Below the pieces are notes generated by a model, which saw nothing but the letters and a program-made list of their open reading frames with translations, was not told the DNA's origin and searched no databases. A stretch of DNA of 64,000 bases from Gordius sp. MW1. Taxonomy: Eukaryota > Nematomorpha > Gordioida > Gordea > Gordiidae. The position numbers were made by a program, and so were the translations under genes. Shown here piece after piece: positions 1 to 12,038 of the stretch (within the stretch, counting starts at the first letter, position 1; each line of letters opens with the position of its first letter). The DNA lies in the NCBI GenBank assembly GCA_964036665.1, contig OZ038530.1:10628501-10692500 (forward strand), written 5' to 3'.

Positions 1-259
1 ATTTGCAATCCAATTTAATGGTACAAATGCTGTATTTATTCGTGTAAGCAGCTAGGGGAAGAAAGGAGAGGCAATCGTTGTCTTTTCTCCAGGATTTATT
101 TATGTTTCTTCCAAATTCAAAAATCATTTCGACCTTAATAAAATTTTTATCGATCATTTTGTTGCCACATATACAAATTATTTATCAATGGCGTTCCGTA
201 TATTTTTAGGAATTGGCTGAAGTCTAACTTTCATATTTGAAATTATAAATTTTGTTTAG

Positions 260-2958
260 ATTATTTGTCCATCAAAGTGGTTGTAATCACGGGTGCGGCT
301 AATGGTATCGGTGAGCAATTGGCTTACAACTTTGCCAAACTCGGTGCTCAATTGATGCTAGCAGATATCGACGCGACGAAGCTCGAAAAGGTTTTTCTAA
401 GTAGCTAATTTCATGCACAAGCTAAATCATTAATTTTTGATATTAATTGCTATGCAATTTATGGGCTCGCTTTTCGTTGTCTTGAGTGAGTGAGTGTCTT
501 GTCGTGTCCAACTTGTATTTTGCATAATTGCCGTGGAAACTTATAAGGGGTTTTCATGGCTGTGGACTTATGCTTCTGTACATGACTTTTGTTTTGCTTT
601 CGCAAATATTTTTATAACATTTTGATATCCATTTATTTATAAGCCTTTTTACAAATGACAACTATAAACTTTATTTTATATTTAATGGTCTTAAACCTTA
701 TTTGATATTTGGGCTGAGCTGAGCTATAGATTGCTTAAATGATAGGTAGATAGGAATAATGCTTTTCCCTAAAATTTGTCAAGTCCTTAATTATTATTTG
801 GTAAACAAGTGTGGGGAAAAAGATCTGAACGAAATATGCACCAAAATGCAGTTTAAGTTTTTAAACGCCATAGTTCTCGACTCTAATTTATAAAAAAAAC
901 CTTTAATGCTCATTTTTTTAATCTTGATTAGGTACGAAGTATGTGTGTTTCACGAGGATGTACGAAGGTCCAGGTTTTTACGGAAAATTTAGGCGATCGT
1001 AAGAGTTGCATCGAATTCATAAAAGTAAGCCGTTTAAAGGATAAACGAGAAATAGTTTGTATTCCTAATCCTACTCCTTTAAGAACTGCATAAGTGTGCT
1101 ATATATCCAATAGTATTTTTTGTAGTATCCAATAATGTATGATTATATTGAATGTAGCTGTAGGTTTGAATTTAAACATTACGTTTGAATTTAATGCCCA
1201 ATCTTAATGGTCAACAACAATCATTACCTAAAATATGAATTCAATTTCTGAGGAATTCATGTGTAAAGCTCGTCTTGCTAAAACTTTATTTGGATCGTTA
1301 CTTATTAGGTAGTAGCAAACATGAATGGTAAAATTGATCACTTAATCCTGAACCATGCCACATTTCAACCGCTAGTACCCTGGGAAAGGCTTAAAGATTA
1401 CACCTTGCTGGACACTATGTTCAAATGCAACGTGCTGAGTTACATTCATTTGGTCACAGAGTCTTTGCCATTACTCGAAAAGACCTCGGGTAACGTGGTC
1501 ATCATGTCATCTCTAGTAGGTAAAATTCCTTGATTTTTTTATTTTAAAAACTTATATCGCGTTAATTTCATAAAATAATTAGATAATTTTGATACAAAAA
1601 TTTGAAGTTATTAAAATATATCATCTAAGTATATTGCCTCCTTAATCTTAAGTTGTTGTCAGGGTTGCATGATAACCTAAGCAAACTAATTTTATTTAGA
1701 ACTTTCATCATCTCTCTCTATTAACTTTAAAAATTATTAAATTACATTAGTTTAGATTTTTATACAAGCCATATAATCGTAGGTTAAATATCGCAACTAG
1801 TTAAAAGATTGTAGAAGATTTTTACCCTCATAATTAATGTTCTTCAAGATATATTATCGGGAATTGTCGAGGGTGTTAAAAACAAATTATAGTTATTATA
1901 ATATTTCGTTTTCATAGAAAACATCATCAGATGAGTAAAATAAATTTAAATTAAATAGAATAAAAACTAAATAGTATGTTCTTTTGGTAGTGATAAATTT
2001 TTGTGTAACCAAGGGTAATAACTATAATTTGTTTTTAACACCCTCGACAATCCCCGATAATATATCTATGAAGAATAGTTAAAAGATATTGCTTTTTAAT
2101 TTTTAAGCCTGTACATATAGAAATTCGAAACGAGCCGCGCAAGTTTTGGGTTTTTATATTGTACAAAACTTTGGCTTGCAACATTATGTAAATTAAAAGC
2201 GAAAATTTTATAGTTTTTAGTCATATTTAGTTGGCAGATTTTATTCAAATTTTTTCAATGATCCTATAAAAGACAAATTTAATATCACGAATTTATTTAA
2301 TTAATTAAGCAGACCAATTTAAATTAATTCCAAATAATATTAGCACAAATACTATTAGCAAAATTTTAAATTTATTGATATATTTGAGTATTGCTCATAT
2401 ATTAAAATTTTGAATCAGGCAAAGTACCTCATCCCTACTTGGCAATATATGCTTCGACAAAATATGCCTTAGATGGATTTTTTGGATCTTTGAAGAGAGA
2501 ATTAAGCTTACAGGGGACATCTGTATCAATAACTTTCATATATCTCGGCTCAATCGGTATTATATAAATGAACATTATAGCTTAAGATATATCCATTTTG
2601 ACTCACTTGTTATAATCATTTAATAATGTTAAATTTTCAAGCTCATATTTTTAAAATATGTCGCTATGCTGTAAATATTGAATTCAATAATATACATTTT
2701 TTAATGCTAACAATTTATATTTTAGCAACCCCAAATGCTCTTAAATCCTTAAGCACTTTTAATGGTGGAGCTTTAAATAAAATAGTACGTTTCTGTGAAG
2801 TTGATATTACTTGTGAAGATATTATGGTGCCGATCCTTGAAAAATGGGATGTTTGTTATTATCCATTTTGGACTGTTACATTAACCATCTTTTTTAATCG
2901 CTGTTTTCCTTGGCTAGAAAACTATTTTACCAAAAAAGTATTCTCCGTGAAATTTTAA
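260..2958 (+). CDS. HSD11B1-like: 11-beta-hydroxysteroid dehydrogenase 1-like SDR, 5'-partial
   Basis: Exons 260-390, 932-1024, 1309-1519, 2419-2556 and 2726-2958 (stop TAA) join in phase to 267 residues. The protein is a classical short-chain dehydrogenase/reductase that uses NAD(P)(H) on a steroid or other carbonyl substrate. Seen: the Rossmann motif TGAANGIG near residue 10; LILNH, which replaces the usual NNAG and is typical of the HSD11B1 branch; SSLVGK with the catalytic serine; and YASTK, the catalytic Tyr-x-x-x-Lys pair, followed by ALDGFFGSLKRE. Human HSD11B1 has about 292 residues, so an N-terminal exon with the membrane anchor is missing and probably lies left of base 1. All four introns are GT-AG. 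Substrate is not predictable; membership of the HSD11B1/DHRS7 group is secure, exact orthology is not. Intron 1 carries a Helentron-like tip and intron 3 a palindromic MITE. Confidence 0.9.
445..520 (+). repeat. 5' tip of Helentron-like repeat in SDR intron 1
   Basis: AATTGCTATGCAATTTATGG followed by GCTCG matches the left end of the longer copies at 24536, 48926 and 53610. Similarity fades within about 75 bases, so this is a truncated copy. The right limit is approximate. Confidence 0.55.
1840..2075. mobile_element. Palindromic MITE in SDR intron 3
   Basis: The left arm from 1840 (TTCTTCA..AGATATATTATCGGG, then GTCGAGGGTGTTAAAAAC) recurs as its reverse complement ending near 2075. Arms are about 60 bases with an AT-rich centre of about 110 bases. 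No ORF. Superfamily undetermined because no clear target duplication was found. Confidence 0.7.
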
Positions 2959-3070
2959 CTTTAAGATTACGAAATTGTTAATTTTTTTTATATCTTTTTA
3001 ATTTCACGTTGCTGTATATGATGCAGTGAAGGAAAATTGTATGTAAATTACATATGATTTGATTTAGCCA

Positions 3071-3076
3071 AATAAA
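3071..3076 (+). terminator. Poly(A) signal of the SDR gene
   Basis: AATAAA lies about 113 bases after the stop codon, a normal distance for a cleavage and polyadenylation hexamer. Cleavage site not determined. Confidence 0.5.
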
Positions 3077-3217
3077 TTTGTGTATTCTTTAATGTGATAA
3101 TTCGTCTCCTCTCTCTATCTATTAGGCACAAAAATCTATTGATTATGAAAATTATTGTACAATATAATCCTTAAGTTGTATTTATTATATAACTTCTTTA
3201 AAGGTGTCATCCTTTTT

Positions 3218-3369
3218 GGTGCCCTATCAACTCGCCGAAAACCATCTCGCCGAATTTAATGTCCCCCGGTTTAAAGGTCCCCTAATTTAAAATCGTCCCC
3301 CAGGGGACCATTTTTATCCGGGGGACATTAAATTCGGCGAGATGGTTTTCGGCAAGTTGATGAGCCACC
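3218..3369. mobile_element. 152-bp MITE with 9-bp target duplication
   Basis: Terminal inverted repeats of about 50 bases (left GGTGCCCTATCAACTCGCC, right arm ending GATGAGCCACC) flank a short centre. ATCCTTTTT occurs at 3209-3217 and again at 3370-3378. A 9-bp duplication is usual for Mutator-like elements, so this is probably a MULE-derived MITE. Non-coding. Confidence 0.8.
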
Positions 3370-3580
3370 ATCCTTTTTAATTAATTTATTATTAAATTAC
3401 GTTATTAAATTAGTACCTGGGTAGGATAAAACTGATTTAATATAATCTTAAATATATTTTTGGCAAATTCTGTCTTATTGTATAATTTTTAAAAGATACA
3501 ATAAATTCAAAATCTCTTTTTGAAAAAAATCATGAAACTTTAGCCGAATTTAATGAAAGCGTGCTAATACTATTTAATAA

Positions 3581-4473
3581 CACAGGTCTACAAAAAAAAC
3601 ATCCTGCATTCGGACCCATAATTCTGATAGAAAATTTTGCGCTGAAAAAGAATCTGTTTTAGTTTTTTTCCACAATTACCAGTTTTTTAGTTATACGAGG
3701 TTGAAGGTGCCAAAAATACCCTTTTTAGTCTTTTTGAGGCTATATTGCCATGGTATTTTTGAAATTTAGTGAAAAATAGTAATGTATTCATGTAGATTAA
3801 AGTATCATCTATAGGTTCATTCAATTATTTTTTTTATATCACCCTCTTACTTAAATTTATGCGCGTTTGCGTAAACCTCTTCTCCTTATCAAAATTTGCC
3901 CCACTATGTCTGGAAAACGGAGTACATTTATGTTCCTACTACACAAGCGATGTTTACTAACACATATCTCTCTCCCTTCATCTACCCTCCTCTCTTTCTC
4001 CTCCACTCCCGCCCCCTTCATGTGTGCTTGGATAGATATGAGGGCGGGAGTGGAAGAGATGAAGAAAGGGAAAGAGAGAGATGTGTTAGTAAACATCGCG
4101 TGCGCAGTATTAACTCTAATGTACTCCTTTTTCCAGATATAGTGGGACGAATTTTGATTAGGGGAAGGGGTTCCAAAAACGTGAATAAATTTAAATATAG
4201 AGGTGTAACAAAAAATAAATTAATGGACCTATAGATGAAGCTTTAATCAACATGAATATATTATTTTTCACATAATATTAAAAGTACCGTGGCAGTATAG
4301 CCTCAAAAAGGCCTAAAACAGGCATTTTTGGCAACTTCAACCTCGTATATCTAAAAAACTGGTAATTGTAGAACAAAACTAAAAACAAAATATTTTTCAG
4401 CGCAGAATTCTCTATCAAAATTATTTGTCTGATTGCAGGATGTAATCACAAAGTCAATATTTGTAGAGCTGTG
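3581..4473. mobile_element. Long hairpin (foldback) element
   Basis: The outer arms pair (CACAGGTCTACAAA at the left, TTTGTAGAGCTGTG at the right), and so do the inner arms. The centre holds TACTAACACATATCTCTCTC and CCACTCCCGCCC with reverse complements less than 100 bases away. The 893-base block is therefore close to a complete inverted repeat. ORFs here are palindrome artefacts. Flanking duplication unclear. Confidence 0.7.
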
Positions 4474-5533
4474 TAATTAGTCACTTAGTTTGGTGTTCAC
4501 CATTTCATTATTTAAAAATAAGCGAATCATATAAAAACACAGAGCTTAATTTATTTTGGAGAACATAGTTCGGGTTTTTAAATTGAACGATAAAAGAGGT
4601 TTTTCGCTTTATTACTAAATAATAATGTAAAAAAAATACAATTTTATAAGAGGATAAAAATTATGTATATAATTTCACGGGCGCATGAATTTCTGTTAAA
4701 AATTTACATGCATGAATATATGTAAATAGTGCTCTTCATGCTTCTTAGATTTACATGTGGTCTTTGATTAATAGATTCGCCATAGCAGTCATTTATTAAC
4801 AAAAAGCCTAAATTGTTTCAATCTCGTCTCTATCTCGACGAGAAATATTGACATGTCGAGACTTTCAAAAACTTTTATATCATCTAATTATTTTCCAATT
4901 CCTCTGAATTATCGTATAAATCCAAAAATCACAATGAAGAATATTTTTTTTATTAAAAACCCTTTATAAGCATGTCATTTACACATCTTAACTAGCTGGA
5001 ACCTTTAATTAGCATTGAAAAAAATAAAAAATGTATTGAAATAAATATTTAAGACAATAGATTTAGCCCTGTGATATAGCCATCATCAAGTCCTGAATAA
5101 TTTATTGCATGTAATAAAATTATTATAGAAACCACATATTATTCATAACAGAAGTAATTAGCACACAGAAGACCAAAAGTAACATCGTTGCTAAAATAAG
5201 AACATAGAATTTTTGAGATATTTTATAAACTACACACATACATTTTTATACAAGTGCTTTTACATTCAAAAAGTAAGCGATTCCGTATGTTGTAAGACCT
5301 CATATTATACTCCAAAATGTTTACCTGATCCATTTTTTACTAATTTAGCTGCTAATTATTTACTGTTGAAGCCTATGCTATACTTAAAAGTATTAAAAAT
5401 GGGAACACTTACAGAAAAGTCAGTGAATTTGAATTGCCAACCAAAAAATTAGAAAGGGGGAAGAAATGTAAATGGCAAAAAAAATTCATAATGTGATTTA
5501 AGGTTCAAGAATATTAGAAGAGCACCATGAGTT
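4474..5533. other. No gene seen; AT-rich intergenic
   Basis: AT-rich sequence without splice-compatible coding exons. The only structure noted is a small CTCGTCTC/CGAGAC patch near 4825-4862, related to the termini of the hAT element at 6427-7595. Confidence 0.5.
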
Positions 5534-5631
5534 AAAACTGTAGAGAGGGAATTGGAGTGCGAAGTGCCTCCGGGGATACGTTATTTACCGATGTGTTGTC
5601 AATCAAATTACCGTTAATTGGTTGTAACTAT

Positions 5632-6333
5632 TAGAGGTGTGCACCGATCCGAGTGGTTTTTGAAAAATTTTATATCCATCCGATCCGAGTTTTTTAAAAT
5701 CTAAATCCGTCCCGATCCGAAATTTTTAAATTAAAATTTTACGAACAGAACTTTTTATTGATGATTAAATTCAAAATACATAAAAATAAGGTGTAGCAAT
5801 ATTAAAAGACCTGAAATAAATATAAAATTTTATTTGACTAATTCCATATTATCATATAAAAATAAAAAAGAATCTAAATTTTCTGGTAATTCGGGTAAAG
5901 GAGCTACTGTGTGCTATAAGGAAAGGGGAGGATTTTCGGAGTTGAGTTGAGATAGAAAGAGATGCGTGTGCTAAAAAGGAAACGGGAGATGCTGATTTAT
6001 CATTGACACTAGCTCCTTTCTCGCCAAACAAGAAAGTCTAGCTAGGGAAAAACGCTAGGGAAAAACACTAGGGAAATACTGATAAATATATTAGGGTAAG
6101 TAAGGTGAGAGGTGGTATTGGGCATCAAAAATGGTAAATTAAAAAAAGAATGCAAAGATAATTATGAAACGATATATTAAAAATTATTAATTTAATTAAT
6201 TAGAACTTATTATTGTTTATTTTAAATTTGAAAATCCGATCCGATCCGACTAAATTAAAATGTTGATCCGATCCGACCCGAGTTTGGCGGATCGGATTGG
6301 ATGTCGGATCGAATTGATCCGTGCACACCTCTA
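5632..6333. mobile_element. Non-autonomous hAT element (GATCCGATCC family)
   Basis: Terminal inverted repeats TAGAGGTGTGCAC and GTGCACACCTCTA; GTAACTAT is duplicated at 5624-5631 and 6334-6341 (8 bp, typical of hAT). Subterminal regions are rich in GATCCGATCCGA. No transposase ORF. Inserted into the solo LTR. Confidence 0.88.
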
Positions 6334-6426
6334 GTAACTATATATTCGTTTGATTTACACGATTTAGACACTTACTATTTTTGTATCCTTTCGTAACGTG
6401 TATTAAGTAATATTCCCAGTCGTAAC

Positions 6427-7595
6427 TAGTGTTTCGATCTCGTCTCGTCTCGGTCTCGAAAACAAAATCTCGTCTCGTCTCGGGAGCGATTAAGAAAATC
6501 TCGATCTCGTCTCGGTCTAGAAAAATCTCGGTCTCGTCTCGTCTCGACGAGAATTCTCGTCTCGTCTCGACTTTTAAAAAATGTAAATACGGAATAAAAA
6601 TTCGTCGAGTGTTTTTAAAAATATTAAATCAGTGTAAAAAAATCCAAATGGTAAACTTTAATATTTTTCGAAAAATTTTAATACACAAACTTTTTAAAGA
6701 TTTAGCGGGACAGGACTCTCATTGACAATAGAAAAATATGAATTAATTCATAAAGATAACATTTTATATGGAAAGTACAGGTTCGTGTATTTATTTTATT
6801 TTGCATAATTATAGAAATTATAGTAAATTTGAATGCACCTGCCAACCCTGTTTATAATATGAACAGTAATGCATACGTCAAAACTATGTATTCACATAAT
6901 GTCTTATTAAGGTTCAAAAATTTGGGAGGTATACTATTAGTTTAAGCATAAAAACAGTTAAGAAACTTATGACTCAAGATTTAATCTATTACTGTGTCAT
7001 TTAATATTTTAACTTTTGAAATCGTTAGGCGGATGCTCAAAAACCTCGAGCCACCTTAGTTCAAGTTGTATAATTCTTCAAAGATTGAACACCAATTTAT
7101 AATTAACGCATTATGCAGGATGAGTAACTGCGAAATTCAAATATGCTTTAGTAATATTTACTATTCCATTAGAACTTATTCTAAGCCTAACATTTTCATT
7201 ATAAAAGTATTCACATACCCTAAGGGTCAACCATATTTAGGTAAATCTAAATGATTGCCAAATTTTAATTTTTGCAAAGATGTATAAAATTTACTACACT
7301 TCAAATTTTTTTGTATATCAAATATATTTCATACATATTGATTTACACTTATTACCTTAAATGTATCATGCAAATTAAAATAGTAATTTACTAAAATTTA
7401 CGATCAATAAAAAGTCGAGATCTCGCCGAAAAAATCTCGTCTCGTCTCGACATCAAAATTCTCGTCTCGATCTCGACTCCCTTTTCCGAATTCTCGTCTC
7501 GTCTCGTCTCGGTTTTTCGAGACGAGACGAGACCGAGATTTTTCGAGACGAGACGAGACGAGACCGAGATTTTTCTCGGTTTTTCCGCATCACTA
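6427..7595. mobile_element. Non-autonomous hAT element (CTCGT family)
   Basis: Ends TAGTGTTTCG and CATCACTA with the 8-bp duplication GTCGTAAC at 6419-6426 and 7596-7603. Both ends carry dense CTCGTCTCGGTCTCG arrays; on the right the array turns into its own complement (GAGACGAGACGAGACC), so the end can form a hairpin. ORFs here read through the repeat and are not genes. It is the second insertion into the same solo LTR. Confidence 0.85.
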
Positions 7596-7851
7596 GTCGT
7601 AACAAAAACATACACATGATATATATTATAATCTTTTCAAATAGTAAAAGAAGTATTCTAAAACAATCGTTCAGCAGGCACAGAAGTCTTACAATTATCA
7701 AAAAATCATCAGTTATTGGAGACATTTTAAAATTATTTTGAATAATTAGCCATCACATTCAACAGTGTATGATGTAGTTTTTGCGTAATTTGACGATGCT
7801 TTAGTAATATTTAAAGTCGCCTTAAATGCAAGATATATAAATATAAAATAA

Positions 7852-7876
7852 ATATATATATATATATATATATATA
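7852..7876. repeat. (TA)n microsatellite
   Basis: Uninterrupted run of TA dinucleotides in AT-rich intergenic DNA. Confidence 0.8.
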
Positions 7877-7980
7877 AATTACATGCCATATGAGCCACTT
7901 ATATTTTATGGAAAAAGCTTAAATTACACTAATCAAAATTTCACGCGGATATTGATTTAATATTTATTTGACTTTGGTGT

Positions 7981-9434
7981 TGTAGAGAAATATGTTCTCT
8001 ACTTTAGCTTTTATTATAACCCAAAATAAAAATGATTCAAAATGAATAATGAATATATTTATTTATAACGTCTTGTTTATATACACCTATCGTGGTTATT
8101 TAAATTATTATTAGTGGTCAAATAATAAGGTTAAGAAATATGAACAGTGAGGGTTGTGAAAGGTTAAGTTCTTCGGACGATCAAGTTGCTTTAATCAAAT
8201 TACCTAGAAGGTTAATATCTTTCCTATGTAAAGATATAATTCCAAGTAAGTATATTCAAATAAGAAAGGTTAGTGTAACCATATGATTCCCTCACCAGTT
8301 TCACGGAGTGAAGTATTCTGCCTATTTAAGGTTTTTTTTTGTAGGTGTATGCGGTGAAAATGTGGCCTTCGAGAACATGTTTGTAATGTTTTGCATAAGG
8401 TAAATGGCCAGTAGTTCTCAACTGAAGGTGTTGTAGCGTGTTTGCGTTGTGTTGGCTGTCAATGTTGTTTAGTGTTTGCAATAGTGTTGGCTGGTGTTGT
8501 TTATTGTTTGCAATAGTGTTGGCTGTCAATGTTGTTTAGTGTTTGCAATAGTGTTGGCTGGTGTTGTGACCGAGAGGTAAGTGATGATTTAAGTTAATGT
8601 GCTATCCTTTATATTAGTAAGATTTGTCGGAGAAGACATATCTATTTTGGAATCGCATTCATCCCTCAGTTTAATCGGTCAGTATTGTTTAGAACCTAGG
8701 TAGTGTTAGTAGTAAGTGTCATTCGAACGCTGTCCTTGCTCGTTGCTAGAGGCCATATGAGGTTGCTTATTTTGTGATTTGTTTTGCAGTTCGGCCATTG
8801 GCAGGGCAGTGGACAATTTTGACGTTCGGTTGACTATGTTGTTGCTTGTGTAGTGTTGTAGTAGGGTAACATGGTATCTTTTTAACAATTAGATAGTTAG
8901 GTAGTTAGTATCTTGCACGGCAGTAGTACCATATGGATGCCGTATTTAGAAGATAAAATCCTGTATCTGAATTGTTTGATTTTTACTAAGAAACCAAATA
9001 CATTACTAAAGGGACTGCTATGGGGAGAAAAATATGTCTCCCCGAAAGTCGGGGTCAATGTGGACCTGGGTTATAAATTTTAAGGGGGAGGGAGAAAAAA
9101 AATTCAGCTCCCCTGAAAATACGGGGTCACCATTTGTAGAGAAATATGTTCTCTACTTTAGCTTTTATTATAACCCAAAATAAAAATGATTCAAAATGAA
9201 TAATGAATATATTTATTTATAACGTCTTGTTTATAACCTATCGTGGTTATTTAAATTATTATTAGTGGTCAAATAATAAGGTTAAGATATATGAACAGTG
9301 AGGGTTGTGAAAGGTTAAGTTCTTCGGACGATCAAGTTGCTTTATTCAAATTACCTAGAAGGTTAATATCTTTCCTATGTAAAGATATAATTCCAAGTAA
9401 GTATATTCAAATAAGAAAGGTTAGTGTAACCATA
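7981..9434 (-). mobile_element. Miniature LTR retroelement (BEL/Pao-like primer site)
   Basis: Near-identical direct repeats 7981-8283 and 9135-9434 flank about 850 bases of non-coding DNA, with GTGT at 7977-7980 and 9435-9438. Read on the minus strand, the repeat at 9135-9434 ends in CTCTACA and is followed after two bases by TGGTGACCCCG (complement of 9122-9132). That is a primer-binding-site sequence familiar from BEL/Pao elements. No gag or pol is present, so this is a TRIM-like element moved by helper proteins. The interior has a short tandem array (GTGTTGGCTG.TGTTGT units, 8440-8560). The ORF starting MNSEGCERL recurs in both repeats and is part of the LTR. Confidence 0.65.
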
Positions 9435-9438
9435 GTGT

Positions 9439-10202
9439 CTATATCAATATCAAATAATAATTTTGATTTAACACTTAAATGTGAATAAAACTAAATAAAA
9501 ATACACAACCTAATTATTATGAAAATGTTAAGGCTCAGATCTTGCCTATTTAATCGCGTCGAGGTAAAAATTTCACCTAGGCTCAATTTTTCAAGCTATC
9601 GTCTCGTCTCGTCTTGGTTTTCGGACGATATCAAATTTTTTACCGATTTCCGTATCAATAAAAGAGAGATGGACAGAACCCAGTTACTGGATACTTAGGG
9701 ATACATAGGTAAAACCAAAAAAACATGGACATTATTTTATATTGGTATTACTAGTTGTTATAGGTTTGAATTAAAGTTATAGGTTACAAAGTTGCATTCC
9801 TAGTTCTTTATAAGTAATTATCCTCATGAAAAACTCTTTATGTTTTATCTCTTTACAACACATTAGAAAAGGATTACCAAATTTTAAATACATTTGAATT
9901 TCCACGTGTTAACACATTGTAATTATCTGACTCTTAAGTTTTATCGTATCGGTGCATTCGACCAAAGTTTAACTGACCAAATATCTATGAATGTCTATGA
10001 ACGTCTATGAATATTTAACGAAAATGCTCCTTGAGAGGGGTTTACAGAGACGAAAACGTTAGGGTTAGTGTTTTAGGTCGGGGTTTTAGGTTAGGGTTTG
10101 GGTTAGGATTAGATGCACACATTTTAATCGACAAATGCATTTTCGTAGACATTTATTTGTTATTTGCTTTTTGGTCAATTGCAACTGAATCAGTTTTATT
10201 TC
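9439..10202. other. No gene seen; upstream of COG4
   Basis: Contains a CTCGTCTCGTC fragment (9600-9616) and a degenerate TTAGGG-rich stretch (10057-10110). Bases 10193-10204 end in TTTTATTTCAG, a good splice-acceptor tract that ends inside the target duplication of the adjacent MULE. No convincing first COG4 exon was found. Confidence 0.45.
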
Positions 10203-10211
10203 AGCTGCGAT

Positions 10212-12038
10212 GGCCTAGGCTATGTATTCTCGATTCAGAGTGATAAATAACAAAACGTAAAACGCATTTTTTAAACGTTCCATTCCCGAGCGCAATCATC
10301 GCGTTCGTTAATTTGTGTGTTATTGTTTACAAACTTTTTTAAATTCGCCATTTTTGCTTGTTCTAATCCGTATGGTAACAACAACATTTTGTGGCAATTT
10401 AAAGGTATGATAAATAGATATATTAACTATTATCCTAGATAAATAATTTTGAATTTTTAAACTCTTCAAACAAGATTTGTTCATTTATTCAACATTTTGT
10501 GGCAATAAAAAGGTATGATAAATTGATATTTTTTTTCCTAGATAAATAATTTTGAATTATTTTCTTAGATCAGTTGCAAAAGAGGTGGGAAAAATACATC
10601 AACCATTCAAATGTTAAACATATTTGTCTCATTTACTAAAATATCAATTAATAGTTGATTCAAATACATCAACCATTCAAATGTTCAACATATTTGTCTC
10701 ATTTACTAAAACATCAATAAATAGTTGATTAACCATTGTATTTAAGAATTTACAACATACATCTAATAGTTTTTTTTAATGAGGTTGGAAACCTTATTTG
10801 TTATCCGTGTAATGCAATAAACCTTGTGTTGCTCATATTATTGTTGTTAGCAGTGTTATATTCAACATATTAATACTATTTGTGAGTCAGGGAGAGTTAC
10901 AATTATTAATTGCTATGCAATTTATATTAATAAGAATGACCATTTAAGTATTTTATCAAATTTATAGTATGATTTTCATTAGAAATCATTAGTATAACAA
11001 TTAAATTTACAATTTTGCATACATATTCTGACAAATCCTTAAATATTAGTTTGTAAAAATCTGAATACATTTATACATATATCATTAAGAGTCACATAAT
11101 ATAAGTGCTATTTTAAGAGTTAATTGATAGTATCAGAATCTTGTGTTCTAAAAGTGCAAAAGCTTTGTGCATATAGTTACCAACAATTTATTAATTCTAT
11201 TTTCAAAACTTATTTTTTAAATGATGTTATAATCTAAAAGTTACTCAAGATAGTTACCAACAATCTTCTATTTCATTTTTTATAAAAGGCACATTTAAAA
11301 ATGTCAAAGCATTTTCAATATTTTTTACCTGATGCTATAATCTAAAAGTTTCACAAGATAGTTACCAACAATCTTCTATTTCATTTTTTATAAAATGCAC
11401 GTATAAAAATGTTAAAAGCATTTTCAAGTCTAATTTTCTATTACATGCTATCTTAAAAAATACAGTTTATTTAAATTTAAGCCAAATTCAGCAAACCTTT
11501 TAGGAAAATTATTGAATCTCTAAAAAAACAACACTCAAATATGTCAGCTGCAGTTTATTATATTTAAACAATAAGAAACAATGGTGAATCAACTATTAAT
11601 TGATATTTTAGTAAATGAGACAAATATGTTTAACATTTGAATGGTTGATGTATTTTTCCCACCTCTTTTGCAACTGATCTAAGAAAATAATTCAAAATTA
11701 TTTATCTAGGAAAATAGTTAATATCAATTTATCATACCTTTTTATTGCCACAAAATGTTGAATAAATGAACGAATCTTGTTTGGAGAGATTAAAAATTCA
11801 AAATTATTTATCTAGGATAATAGTTAATATATCTATTTATCATACCTTTAAATTGCCACAAAATGTTGTTGTTACCATACGGATTAGAACAAGCAAAAAT
11901 GGCGTATTTAAAAAATTTTGTAAACAATAACACACAAATTAACGAACGCGATGATTGCGCTCGGGAATGGAACGTTTAAGAAATGCGTTTTACGTTTTGT
12001 TATTTATCACTCTGAATCGAGAATACATAGCCTAGGCC
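10212..12038. mobile_element. Foldback Mutator-like element at the COG4 acceptor
   Basis: Arms 10212-10660 and 11587-12038 are inverted repeats of about 450 bases with few differences, starting GGCCTAGGCTATG and ending CATAGCCTAGGCC. The 9-bp target duplication AGCTGCGAT is at 10203-10211 and 12039-12047. Long arms plus a 9-bp duplication point to a Mutator-like (MULE) element. The 926-base interior is AT-rich and non-coding, with internal direct repeats (AAAAGTT.CTCAAGATAGTTACC, near 11240 and 11345) and one AATTGCTATGCAATTTAT motif at 10909. The similarity of the arms suggests recent insertion. The duplicated bases include the AG of a splice acceptor. Confidence 0.9.

Larger units (their letters stand above)
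5539..7604 (+). mobile_element. Solo Ty3/gypsy LTR split by two hAT elements
   Basis: Segments 5539-5631, 6342-6426 and 7604, read together, give a diverged copy of the 184-bp LTR seen intact at 31066-31249 (TGTAGAGAGG..AATTGGAG.GCGAAG at the left, CGTAACA at the right). The whole is bracketed by AAAAC at 5534-5538 and 7605-7609, a 5-bp target duplication. It is a solo LTR, presumably left by LTR-LTR recombination, and older than the full-length element because it differs at many positions. Confidence 0.85.

Noticed and set aside
3867..4234. ORFs of 79-112 residues on both strands
   Set aside because: Mirror translations of the long hairpin element.
9291..9488. ORF MNSEGCERLSSSDDQVALF.. as a first exon, also at 8140
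   Set aside because: It lies wholly in the 300-bp direct repeats of the LTR-like element; its donor phase does not fit the first COG4 exon and no family resemblance is seen.
10031..10243. 70-residue ORF MRGVYRDENV..
   Set aside because: Runs through the TTAGGG-like tract and into the MULE arm; no coding signature.
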